64,000 nt of DNA from contig NZ_KQ948015.1 in NCBI RefSeq assembly GCF_001513965.1, forward strand, positions 365,633 through 429,632, in the 5' to 3' direction. This document shows positions 44,977 to 52,373 of this stretch, piece by piece (within the stretch, counting starts at the first letter, position 1; every line of letters starts with the position of its first letter). Source of the stretch: Streptomyces cellostaticus. GTDB taxonomy: Bacteria > Actinomycetota > Actinomycetes > Streptomycetales > Streptomycetaceae. The notes under the pieces were generated by a model. That model did no database searches, was not told the DNA's origin, and worked only from the letters and a program-made list of their open reading frames with translations. The translations under genes and the position numbers were made by a program.

Positions 44977-46137
44977 TCAGTCGCCGTCCGGGACCAGGTC
45001 GTCGTTCACGAGGTCAGGTATGCCCCAGTCCCGCGCCACCGTCTCCGTGCCGGCGCCCGGCAGGGCGGGGCCGGTGCGGACGGTCGTCGGGGTCGCGGAG
45101 AAGCGGGGGGCGGGGGCCGGCTGGGTGATGCCGCCGTGGTGGCTGAAGGTGCCGCGGGCGGCCAGGTGCGGGTGGTGCGGGGCCTCGCCGAGGGACAGGA
45201 CGGGCGCCACACAGGCGTCCGAGCCCTCGAAGAGGGCCGTCCACTCGTCGCGGCTACGGGACTTGAAGCGGGCGGCGACGCGTTCGCGCAGCTCGCCCCA
45301 GCGGGTCCAGTCCTTGCGGGCCGGGGCCAGGTCGTCCAGGCCGAGCCGGTGCAGGAACTCCTCGTAGAACCGCGCCTCCAGGGCGCCGACCGCCATGTAC
45401 CCGCCGTCGGCGGTCTCGTAGGTGCCGTAGTACGGGCAGCCGCCGTCCAGGAGGTTGGCGCCGCGCCGGTCCTGCCAGCCGCCGGCGGCCAGCATGCCGT
45501 GGATCATCGCGGACAGGTGCGCGGTGCCGTCCACGATGGCCGCGTCCACGACCTGTCCGGTGCCGCTCGCGCGGGCGTGGTGCAGGGCGGCGAGGACGCC
45601 GACGACCAGGTAGAGAGAGCCGCCCGCGTAATCGCCGAGCAGGTTGGCGGGGACGGCCGGCGGCTCGTCCGGGCGGCCGATCATGCCGAGGGTGCCGGTG
45701 AGGGCGATGTACGCCACGTCGTGGCCCGCGCGGTCGGCGAGGGGGCCGTCCTGGCCCCAGCCGGTCATGCGGCCGTAGACCAGACGGGGGTTGCGGGCGT
45801 GGCAGTCCCCGGGGCCGACACCGAGCCGCTCGGCCACCCCGGGGCGGTAGCCCTCGATGAGGATGTCGGCCCGTTCGGCCAGGTCCAGCACGCGTGCGGG
45901 GCCGTCCGGGGCCTTGAGGTCGACGACGACCGAGCGTTTGTTGCGGTTCGTGATGTCGTGGGCGGGGTCGATCGCGAGGCCCGGGCCGCCCGGGCGGTCC
46001 ACCCGGACCACGTCGGCGCCCAGGTCCGCGAGGAGCATGGCGGCGAACGGCCCCGGCCCGATGCCGGCCAGCTCCACCACGCGCACGCCGCTGAGCGGGC
46101 CGTGCCCCGACGTCCTCGGCGTCGCTGCCGTCGTCAT
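44977..46137 (-). CDS. CoA transferase family III / alpha-methylacyl-CoA racemase-like
   Basis: This 386-aa protein belongs to the CaiB/BaiF class. It has the features of alpha-methylacyl-CoA racemase: [11 protein letters not shown] with the catalytic His, the Asp in [11 protein letters not shown] and the Glu in [12 protein letters not shown]. In the racemase branch it converts (2R)- to (2S)-methylacyl-CoA so that branched fatty acids, which are abundant in streptomycetes, can enter beta-oxidation; that fits the thiolase and FadB genes downstream. A formyl- or succinyl-CoA transferase is less likely but possible. Confidence 0.9.
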   Translation of the reverse strand: MTTAATPRTSGHGPLSGVRVVELAGIGPGPFAAMLLADLGADVVRVDRPGGPGLAIDPAHDITNRNKRSVVVDLKAPDGPARVLDLAERADILIEGYRPGVAERLGVGPGDCHARNPRLVYGRMTGWGQDGPLADRAGHDVAYIALTGTLGMIGRPDEPPAVPANLLGDYAGGSLYLVVGVLAALHHARASGTGQVVDAAIVDGTAHLSAMIHGMLAAGGWQDRRGANLLDGGCPYYGTYETADGGYMAVGALEARFYEEFLHRLGLDDLAPARKDWTRWGELRERVAARFKSRSRDEWTALFEGSDACVAPVLSLGEAPHHPHLAARGTFSHHGGITQPAPAPRFSATPTTVRTGPALPGAGTETVARDWGIPDLVNDDLVPDGD

Positions 46138-46192
46138 GTCGTCCTGCCCCCAAGCCCATGTGACACAACTGATGTAACACCAGTGATGCTAA

Positions 46193-46202
46193 GAACGCGT
46201 TC
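46193..46202. promoter_or_regulatory. Palindrome GAACGCGTTC upstream of the beta-oxidation operon
   Basis: A perfect 10-bp palindrome sits 56 nt upstream of the CoA-transferase start and about 140 nt upstream of the divergent saccharopine dehydrogenase-like gene. It could be an operator for either gene, but it is short and I have no regulator to assign. Confidence 0.25.
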
Positions 46203-46340
46203 CACCGGGCACAAGACCTGAACGAGCAAGCGCTTAGCCAAATGCCCGGCCGGCCCCGCCGAGGCCGTGTCCGGGGTCCGCACTGTTCACGCTAGCCTCA
46301 GCCACCGACAGCGGCGCGGGCTGCACGATCAAGGGGTGTC

Positions 46341-47519
46341 ATGAGCAGGCTGAAAAGGACGGACCGTCCCTACGACATCGTGCTCTTCGGGGCCACCGGC
46401 TTCGTCGGCGCGCTGACGGCGGAGTACCTCGCCGCACATGCCCCCGAGGACCTGCGCTGGGCGATCGCGGGCCGTGACGAACGGAAGCTGGAGCGGCTGC
46501 GCGAGAGGCTGCCCGGCGCCTCGGACATCGGGGTGCTGCGGGCCGATGTGAACGAACCGGCCACGCTGCGCGCGCTCGCGGAGCACGCGCGCGTGGTGGC
46601 CACGACAGTGGGCCCGTACGTCACCTACGGCGAGGAACTCCTCGCCGCCTGCGCGGACAGCGGGGCCGACTACCTCGACCTCACCGGCGAGCCGGAGTTC
46701 GTCGACCTGATGTACGTCCGGCACGACGCACGCGCGCGTGAGACGGGCGCCCGGCTGGTGCACGCCTGCGGATTCGACTCCGTGCCGCACGACCTGGGCG
46801 TGTACTTCACGGTCCGGCAGCTGCCGCACGGGGTGCCGCTGACCGTGGACGGGTTCGTGACCGCGGACGCCGCCTTCTCCGGCGGCACGCTGGCGTCGGC
46901 GCTGAACCAGCTCGCGCGCGGCCGGCAGATGGCCGCCGCGGCCCGTGAACGCGGCCGGCACGAGCCGCGCCTGATGGGGCGCCGGGTGGCGGCACCGACG
47001 GGCGCGCCGCGATTCGCCAAGGAGGTCGGCGCCTGGGCGCTGCCGCTGCCGACCATCGACCCGCAGATCGTGCGCCGCTCGGCGAAGGCGCTGGAGCGGT
47101 ACGGCCCCGATTTCCGCTACCGGCACTATGCGGCGGTCAGGCACCTGCCGGTCGCCGCGGGCGGCGTCGCCGCGATCGGCGCGCTCGCGGCCGCCGCCCA
47201 GCTGCCGCCCGCCCGCCGCTGGTTGTCGGACCGGCTCAGGCCCGGGGACGGGCCGGGCCCCCAGAAGCGGGCGCAGAGCTGGTTCAAGGTGCGCTTCGTG
47301 GGCGAGGGCGGCGGGCAGCGTGTCTTCACCGAGGTCGCGGGTGGCGACCCGGGCTACGACGAGACGGCGAAGATGTTCGCCGAGGCGGCCCTGAGCCTGG
47401 CCTTCGACGAGCTGCCGCCGACCGCCGGGCAGGTCACCACGGCCACCGCGATGGGCGATGCGCTGACCGAGCGGCTGCGCGCGGCGGGCATCACCTTCCG
47501 GGTGGCGGCCGGCCGGTAG
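46341..47519 (+). CDS. Saccharopine dehydrogenase-like / trans-acting enoyl reductase family protein
   Basis: This 392-aa Rossmann-fold protein has the N-terminal NAD(P) motif VLFGATGFVGALTAEYLA and belongs to the saccharopine dehydrogenase-like family that includes mycobacterial trans-acting enoyl reductases acting on lipid assembly. The substrate is not known. A hydrophobic stretch (VAAGGVAAIGALAAAAQL) lies two thirds along. The ATG has an AAGGGG site 5 nt upstream. It is divergent from the CoA-transferase operon. Confidence 0.88.
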   Translation: MSRLKRTDRPYDIVLFGATGFVGALTAEYLAAHAPEDLRWAIAGRDERKLERLRERLPGASDIGVLRADVNEPATLRALAEHARVVATTVGPYVTYGEELLAACADSGADYLDLTGEPEFVDLMYVRHDARARETGARLVHACGFDSVPHDLGVYFTVRQLPHGVPLTVDGFVTADAAFSGGTLASALNQLARGRQMAAAARERGRHEPRLMGRRVAAPTGAPRFAKEVGAWALPLPTIDPQIVRRSAKALERYGPDFRYRHYAAVRHLPVAAGGVAAIGALAAAAQLPPARRWLSDRLRPGDGPGPQKRAQSWFKVRFVGEGGGQRVFTEVAGGDPGYDETAKMFAEAALSLAFDELPPTAGQVTTATAMGDALTERLRAAGITFRVAAGR

Positions 47520-47529
47520 GTCTCAGGTG

Positions 47530-47676
47530 TTACAGCTGCCACCCCAGCAGCGTGCAGAGCATCCCGCCGATCCAGGCGAGCCCCGCCACCACGGCGAGGA
47601 TCAGGGCGGCCGTCACGGCGCGCTCGACGGACGGGGCCGAGTCGGTCACGGGCTTGGCGGGACGGTGTGTCGTCAT
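47530..47676 (-). CDS. Small membrane protein, 48 aa
   Basis: This short ORF encodes a single predicted membrane span (VTAALILAVVAGLAWIGGMLCTLLG) after a basic N terminus, ending GWQL. I do not recognise it. It ends 10 nt from the convergent end of the saccharopine dehydrogenase gene. The ATG at 47676 lacks a strong ribosome binding site; the frame is open further upstream. It may be a genuine small protein typical of streptomycetes. Confidence 0.55.
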   Translation of the reverse strand: MTTHRPAKPVTDSAPSVERAVTAALILAVVAGLAWIGGMLCTLLGWQL

Positions 47677-47881
47677 GCGGGCCAGCCTGCCGGTGGGGCG
47701 GTCTCGGGCACATCCGTACGCGTACTCAGTCGACGTACTCAGCCGGGTCCGGCCGCCCTGCTCCCGTACTTGAGACTTTCCGAGCCCGGAATACCGAGCC
47801 ACCTGCGGCCACGCGCTCGAAAGCTTCACCGGGAAGTTCAATGAGACGCTGGAATCCCAGGCCGAAGGAGGCGGAACAGAA

Positions 47882-48070
47882 GTGAAGTTCGTGCTGGAAG
47901 TGACCGTGGACGAGGGCGCGTCGGCGGCGGACCGGGCCGGCGAGCTGGGGCGGATCCTGCGCTACTGGGGCGGCAATCTCCACCACTACGCCCTGGAACC
48001 CGGCGACGGCTCCGCCGTCCACGACTCGCAGTATCAGGAAGTCGGCGCCTGGCGCATGGACGCCTCCTGA
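47882..48070 (+). CDS. Small conserved-looking protein, 62 aa
   Basis: The product is soluble and acidic, starting MKFVLEVTVDEGASAADRAGELGRILRYWGG and ending GAWRMDAS. A very good AAGGAGG site lies about 9 nt before the GTG start, so it is likely translated. I do not recognise the family. Its last 37 nt overlap the 3' end of the convergent endonuclease V gene. Confidence 0.72.
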   Translation: MKFVLEVTVDEGASAADRAGELGRILRYWGGNLHHYALEPGDGSAVHDSQYQEVGAWRMDAS

Positions 48071-48765
48071 GCCGCTCCCGCGGTCGCTTCCTGAAGCGCC
48101 CGCCGGCACAGCGCGTCCGCCCTGCGCGTGGTCTCGGGCAGCCGGTACGCGGGCGTCAGCGCCAGTGTGTGCGCGAGGGCGTTGTCGAGGCTCACACGGT
48201 GGCCTACGGAGACGAACACCGGCTTGACGCCGTCCCGGGTGCGCAGGGCGCGGCCGACGTCCTCGGTCCCCGAAAGGAGCGGTGCGGCACTGCCCCGCCC
48301 GGGCCCCGGGTCGTTGTACGTGAAGGTGAACGGGTTCTTGGCGACGCCGATGGTCGGCAGACCGGTGAGCACGCCGAGGTGGCTGGCGAGGCCGAAGCGG
48401 CGCGGGTGGGCGAGGCCGTAGCCGTCGCACACCACCAGGCCGGGCGGGCAGGGCAGGGCGTCCAGGGCGGCCCGCACGGTCGGGATCTCGCGGAAGGCGA
48501 GCAGTCCGGGAACGTACGGGAACGAGATCCGGCCGACGGCCGTCGTCTCCGCGACGACCTCCAAAGTGGCCGCGTCCAGGACGACGGCCGCCGCGGCGAC
48601 CAGGTCGCGGTCGTCGTCGTAGGCGACGTCGACACCCGTGACCCGGCCCGTGCCGGGCGGCGGCCCCGGCTCGTCGAGCACCACCCGCCCGCGCAGCCGG
48701 TCCTGTACGGCGCGGGCCTCTTCCTCGGTCGCGGGCCAGCCCGCGGGTACCCCTACGGTCGTCAT
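48034..48765 (-). CDS. nfi: Deoxyinosine 3'-endonuclease (endonuclease V)
   Basis: This 243-aa protein cuts DNA near deaminated adenine. The active-site elements are GVDVAYDDD (metal Asp), the Glu in AFREIP, the Asp in CDGYGLAHPRRFGLASHLGV and the Lys in TIGVAKNPF. The ATG at 48765 was preferred to one at 48828, because the latter overlaps the divergent YciI gene start. The final 30 residues form a charged tail beyond the core. Overlaps a small convergent gene at its 3' end. Confidence 0.93.
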   Translation of the reverse strand: MTTVGVPAGWPATEEEARAVQDRLRGRVVLDEPGPPPGTGRVTGVDVAYDDDRDLVAAAAVVLDAATLEVVAETTAVGRISFPYVPGLLAFREIPTVRAALDALPCPPGLVVCDGYGLAHPRRFGLASHLGVLTGLPTIGVAKNPFTFTYNDPGPGRGSAAPLLSGTEDVGRALRTRDGVKPVFVSVGHRVSLDNALAHTLALTPAYRLPETTRRADALCRRALQEATAGAAQEASMRQAPTS

Positions 48766-48826
48766 GGTGCCCCCGACTGTACGGCCCGCGGACGGCCCGT
48801 CGGGCCCCGGGGGTAGGCTCGCGATC

Positions 48827-49123
48827 ATGTTCGTACTGGAGCTGACCTACACCGCCCCGCTCGATGCCGTGGACGCCGTCCTGCCGGCGCATGTGACCTG
48901 GCTGGAGGAGCAGTACGAGAAAGGCTTCTTCCTGGCCTCCGGGCGCAAGAACCCCCGCGACGGCGGGATGATCCTGGCCGTCGCCGAGGACCGCACCCGT
49001 ATCGAGGAGGTCGTCGCGGGCGATCCGTTCGTGGCCGCAGGGGTGTGCGCGTACCGCGTCACGGAGTTCATCGCCACGAAGACGGCCCCCGAACTGGCAG
49101 ACCACCGGCAGACGCTGAGCTGA
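48827..49123 (+). CDS. YciI family protein
   Basis: This 98-aa small protein of the YciI/dimeric alpha-beta barrel family begins MFVLELTYTAPL and contains the conserved His in LPAHVTWLEEQYEKGFFLASG and the GDPFV segment. YciI-like proteins are small enzymes or sensor-like domains of unknown substrate. Divergent from endonuclease V (61 nt between starts) and convergent with the SAP-like protein. Confidence 0.88.
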   Translation: MFVLELTYTAPLDAVDAVLPAHVTWLEEQYEKGFFLASGRKNPRDGGMILAVAEDRTRIEEVVAGDPFVAAGVCAYRVTEFIATKTAPELADHRQTLS

Positions 49124-49133
49124 GCCCGGCGGC

Positions 49134-49466
49134 TCAGCCCTTCTTCGCGTTCAGCGCGCGCTGCAGCTGCGCCTTGTTCATGTCCGAACGGCCCTCGATG
49201 CCGCGCTGCTTCGCCTCGTTGTACAGCTGGTCGTAGGTCGGGCCCTGGGACCCCTTGCCCGACCGCTGGCCGCCGCGCTTGCCGGACGACATGTCCTGGG
49301 TCGAGCTGCGGCTCGCGGTCTTGGACTCGCCGGAGCGGGCGCGTTCCTTGTTCACGGTCCGCGCGGCGATCTCCTTGGCGCGCTCGGTGCTCTCGCCCCG
49401 GTCCTGCGCGCTCTTCTTGATGTGCTCGTACTGACGCTCGCGCTTGGAGCCTGAACCGGCGGGCAC
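49134..49466 (-). CDS. Small basic protein with SAP/Rho-N-like motif
   Basis: This highly charged protein of about 110 aa is Arg/Lys/Ser-rich through most of its length, and ends in a helical segment YDQLYNEAKQRGIEGRSDMN followed by KAQLQRAL, which resembles SAP or Rho N-terminal DNA/RNA-binding motifs. Similar proteins are annotated as plasmid stabilisation proteins, but no evidence of such a role is here. The GTG at 49466 has a GGGAG site 7 nt upstream; a reading 19 codons longer was rejected. Confidence 0.8.
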   Translation of the reverse strand: MPAGSGSKRERQYEHIKKSAQDRGESTERAKEIAARTVNKERARSGESKTASRSSTQDMSSGKRGGQRSGKGSQGPTYDQLYNEAKQRGIEGRSDMNKAQLQRALNAKKG

Positions 49467-49524
49467 GATCGCTCCCTTCCTCGCTTCCCGTAGGAAGCGA
49501 GTACCCGGGTTCCGAGCGCTCACG

Positions 49525-50658
49525 TCAGCGTTCCAGCCGGGCCACCCGCCCCTTCTCCCCGGCTGCCCAGCAGCTCAGGTCGGGGGTGCAGTCCACGGTG
49601 TCGTACGAGCCGGTGTCGAGGGTGCGCCAGGTGCGGCCGCCGTCGGTGGTCACATCGGTGCCGGTCGGGCCGACGGCGAGAGCGGCGGTGCGACTGTGCG
49701 GGAGCCAGGCGGCGCCGGAGCGGTAGGCGGGCGGCGGGGCGGTGGCCGGCCGCCAGGTGCGGCCGCCGTCGGCGGTGACCGCTGCGGCCTGCGGTGAGGA
49801 CTGGTCGGGGCGGTAGTCGCCGCCGACCGCGAGGCCGTGCGTGCGGTCCCGGAAGGCGAGCGCGAACACGCCACGGGCCGGATCCCCGGCCGGAACCGGC
49901 GTGTCGGCGGCCGTCCAGGTCAGGCCGCGGTCGGCGGAGTGCAGCACGCGCGCGCGGGCACCGCCGCCGGTGGCCAGCCAGACGTCCTTCGGGCCGGAGG
50001 TGACCAGGCACTGGCCGCTCGCGGCGAAGCCCGCCTCGCCGTCCAGGGCGGCCGGCATGCCGTCGGCGGGCAGCACCTGCCAGGAGCGGCCGCCGTCATG
50101 GGTGGACAGGATGCGGAACCTGCCGTCCACGGGGTCGCTCATGGCGAGGCCGTGACGGCGGTCGAAGAAGGCGAGGCAGTCGTAGAAGGCCTTCGGGTCG
50201 GTGTTGCGGAAGGACTCCGTCCAGGTCGCTCCGCCGTCGTCGGTGCGGTACACCCGGGAGGCCTCGCCCTCGCCGATGGCCAGGACCACCGCGCGCCGCG
50301 CGTCGAACGCCTCGACGTCCCGGAACTGGAGGTCGGCCGCACCCGGCGGAGAGACGTTTCGCCAGCTTGCCCCGCCGTCCGTGGTGCGCAGCACGGTGCC
50401 GCCGGTACCGGCCAGCCAGGCGGTGTCGCGGTCGACGGCGGACAGGCCGCGGAAGCGGACCTGCGGGGTGCCGCTGTTCTTCGCCGCCCAGTGCACGGCC
50501 CCCTGGCTCTTCGCCGCCCCGTGCCCGGCCGCCTCGCCGAGCGGCCGTGCCTCGGCGGCCGGGACCGTCAGCGCGGCCAGCGCCGCCCCGCACGCCACCC
50601 CCGCCGCCACCAGCCGGCCCGTCCGTCCCCTGCCTCGCGTGCTCCCCGAACGCCTCAT
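49525..50658 (-). CDS. Secreted BNR/YCF48-like beta-propeller protein
   Basis: This 377-aa protein carries a signal peptide (LVAAGVACGAALAALTVPAAEA) and many photosynthesis-system-assembly/BNR-like repeats built on a TTDGGASW- or THDGGRSW-type turn, about six or seven times. Such propellers bind ligands or assemble complexes; the extracellular role is unknown. The start at ATG 50658 is the best candidate (MRRSGSTRGRG, then the hydrophobic stretch); an earlier frame to 50922 does not look like a signal and was rejected. Confidence 0.88.
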   Translation of the reverse strand: MRRSGSTRGRGRTGRLVAAGVACGAALAALTVPAAEARPLGEAAGHGAAKSQGAVHWAAKNSGTPQVRFRGLSAVDRDTAWLAGTGGTVLRTTDGGASWRNVSPPGAADLQFRDVEAFDARRAVVLAIGEGEASRVYRTDDGGATWTESFRNTDPKAFYDCLAFFDRRHGLAMSDPVDGRFRILSTHDGGRSWQVLPADGMPAALDGEAGFAASGQCLVTSGPKDVWLATGGGARARVLHSADRGLTWTAADTPVPAGDPARGVFALAFRDRTHGLAVGGDYRPDQSSPQAAAVTADGGRTWRPATAPPPAYRSGAAWLPHSRTAALAVGPTGTDVTTDGGRTWRTLDTGSYDTVDCTPDLSCWAAGEKGRVARLER

Positions 50659-50842
50659 GGCGGGCGAAGCTAGCCCACCGGTCCGCCGCCGTCCAGAGGA
50701 CCTCACGGCTGCACACCCGTGCATGAACGCGGTGACCGAGGTCACTCGTTCCCGGCGTGCACGGATTGGCCGATTCTTTCGTCTCTTCCAGTGCCAGGCC
50801 TCACCCGCCCGGAAGTACGTCCAGCCGTCACAAGGGAGCAAG

Positions 50843-51262
50843 GTGTTGTCCACCGTCATCGAGCAGCCCGTAGAGGCCCGCCTCGTCGCTGCCGCGCCGC
50901 GCATGCAGAGCATTCCCGCCACGCTGCGCTACGACCGGAGCGACCCGTTCGCCGTCCGCATGACCTTCCCGGCCCCGGCCACCCTGGAGGGCGTCGAGGT
51001 CTGCTGGACCTTCTCCCGCGAACTCCTCGCGGCCGGGCTGCACGGCCCGGAGGGCTTCGGGGACGTCCGGGTACGGCCGTACGGCTACGACCGCACCGTA
51101 CTGGAGTTCCACGCGCCCGAGGGCACCGCGATCGTGCACGTGCGTTCCGGCGAGATCCGGCGGTTCCTGGAGGCGACCGGCGACCTGGTACCCGTCGGTC
51201 TGGAGCACCTTCAGCTGGACCTCGACCACGGCCTGGCCGAGCTGATGCGGGACGCCTGCTGA
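50843..51262 (+). CDS. SsgA-like protein (SsgD-type)
   Basis: This 139-aa protein belongs to the SsgA-like family, which controls cell division, wall synthesis and sporulation only in morphologically complex actinobacteria. Its conserved core LRYDRSDPFAVRMTFP, VCWTFSRELLAAGLHGP and HVRSGEIRRFL segments are as in the family. I recall a similar N terminus (STVIEQPVEARLVAAAP) in SsgD, which also lies in this chromosomal region in S. coelicolor, but I do not give the symbol as certain. A GGGAG site is 4 nt before the GTG at 50843; a TTG three bases later has better spacing and may be the true start. Confidence 0.9.
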   Translation: MLSTVIEQPVEARLVAAAPRMQSIPATLRYDRSDPFAVRMTFPAPATLEGVEVCWTFSRELLAAGLHGPEGFGDVRVRPYGYDRTVLEFHAPEGTAIVHVRSGEIRRFLEATGDLVPVGLEHLQLDLDHGLAELMRDAC

Positions 51263-51266
51263 CGCA

Positions 51267-52033
51267 CTACCCGCGGGTGAGCAGCGTGTTCAGCTCGCCG
51301 TAGTCGAACCCGCCGGTCAGCGCTCCGTACGTCCCCTCCCGCAGCAGCTCCCGCGCGGCACGGCGGACGAGGGCGTGGGCGGCCTGGGCGAGGCCCGCGC
51401 CCGCACTGATCCGGGCGACACCGAGAGCGGCCAGTTCGGCGACCGACGGCGCACCGGGGCCCACCATCACGTTGAGCGGCCCGTCGACGCCCGCGACGAG
51501 CGCCTTGACGGTCTCCGGGTCGACGGCCCCGGGGACGAAGATCCCGTCGGCGCCCGCGGCCCGGAAGGCGGCGGCCCGCTCCAGGGCCGGGTCCCCTCCC
51601 CCGGCGCCGCGCAGGAAGATGTCGATCCGGCCGTTGATGAACAGCGGCACGCCCGCCTGGTCGGCGGCCGCACGCGCCGCGGCAATCCTCCCCCCGGACT
51701 TCGTCCGGGGGGACCCCCATTTCGCTTCGCTCGCCTGCTCGGCGACCGGCCGCAGCGGCTCACCACCCGCCTCATGGCGGGCGTCCTCGATGTTGACGCC
51801 GACCGCGCCCGCGGTGAGCACCGCATCGACGGTGTCGGCGACCCCGGCGGCATCCTCGGCACAGCCGCCCCCGATGTCGGCGCTGACCGGCACCCCTACA
51901 GCAGCCACGATGCGGGCGACGGCCGCCGGCGCACGGTCACGGTCGAGCCGGTCAGCAGGACGAGGGGGCGGCCGGGCACGTGCAGGGCACGGAAGGCGAG
52001 AGCGCGGTCGTGGAGCGGGTGCTGAAGCGTCAT
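51267..52033 (-). pseudogene. Decayed isocitrate lyase/PEP mutase family gene
   Basis: An ATG at 52033 begins a family-like N terminus (MTLQHPLHDRALAFRALHV) that breaks off after PGRPLVL and soon meets a stop in its frame. The rest of the family sequence continues in another frame from DRLDRDRAPAAVARI onward, so about 35 codons are missing and the frame is shifted. In addition the metal-binding ADIEGGY-type motif reads ADIGGGC, and a small palindromic repeat lies inside the frame at 51683-51734. The remaining frame is open to 52046 and could be translated from an internal start, but the fold's first strand and part of the active site are gone. A 100-base loss is not a typical sequencing error. 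Confidence 0.75.
51690..51712. repeat. Palindromic repeat inside the decayed PEP mutase gene
   Basis: Arms CCCCCCGGAC and GTCCGGGGGG (10 bp) pair around a 3-nt loop, flanked by a purine/pyrimidine-rich AGCGAAGCGAAATGGGGGT-type stretch on the coding strand (51713-51734). I recognise this type of flank from intergenic palindromic repeats scattered in Streptomyces genomes. It inserts about 14 codons (reading SEAKWGSPRTKSGG) where the family has a continuous helix. Confidence 0.55.
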
Positions 52034-52373
52034 GCGGGCAAGTCAAACAGCCCCGACAGGGCGGACGCCGGCAGAAATCCGACGCGAATCGTGGGCCCCG
52101 GAGAGCGCGCGAATTTAATGGCGTTGACAGCCTTCCCGGCCCGCTCGTACGGTGTACAACGTTCCTGTTGCCGCCGATTGGAGAAGGACGTTGCTCGTCT
52201 GAGGTCCTGAGACACCGCGTTCACACCGGTGAGGTGTGCGTGGCGTACGACCTCGGCGTCCGAGCCGTCCACAGGCACAGGTCTCTTTTTTCCGTGCCCC
52301 AGGCCTTCGGTTTCCGCCTCGCGGTGTCTCTACACGCGCTCGCCCGACCGCACCCAGCAACCGCGAGGCCCTC
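52034..52373 (+). promoter_or_regulatory. Promoter region and long leader of an ABC-F gene
   Basis: A consensus-like promoter (TTGACA at 52124-52129, TACGGT at 52148-52153, 18-nt spacer) would start a transcript near 52160, leaving about 210 nt of untranslated leader. The leader holds a GGAGAAGGA site followed by the tiny frame TTG CTC GTC TGA at 52191-52202, and further down a run TCTTTTTT at 52282-52289, preceded by complementary GACCT and AGGTC segments (52249-52253, 52279-52283). This layout suggests ribosome-mediated attenuation as known for antibiotic-protection ABC-F genes. Confidence 0.5.
52124..52153 (+). promoter_or_regulatory. Sigma-70-type promoter for the ABC-F gene
   Basis: TTGACA (-35) and TACGGT (-10) with an 18-nt spacer stand out in a GC-rich background; this is the best vegetative-sigma promoter seen in the window. 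It is correctly oriented for the ABC-F gene at 52374. Confidence 0.6.
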
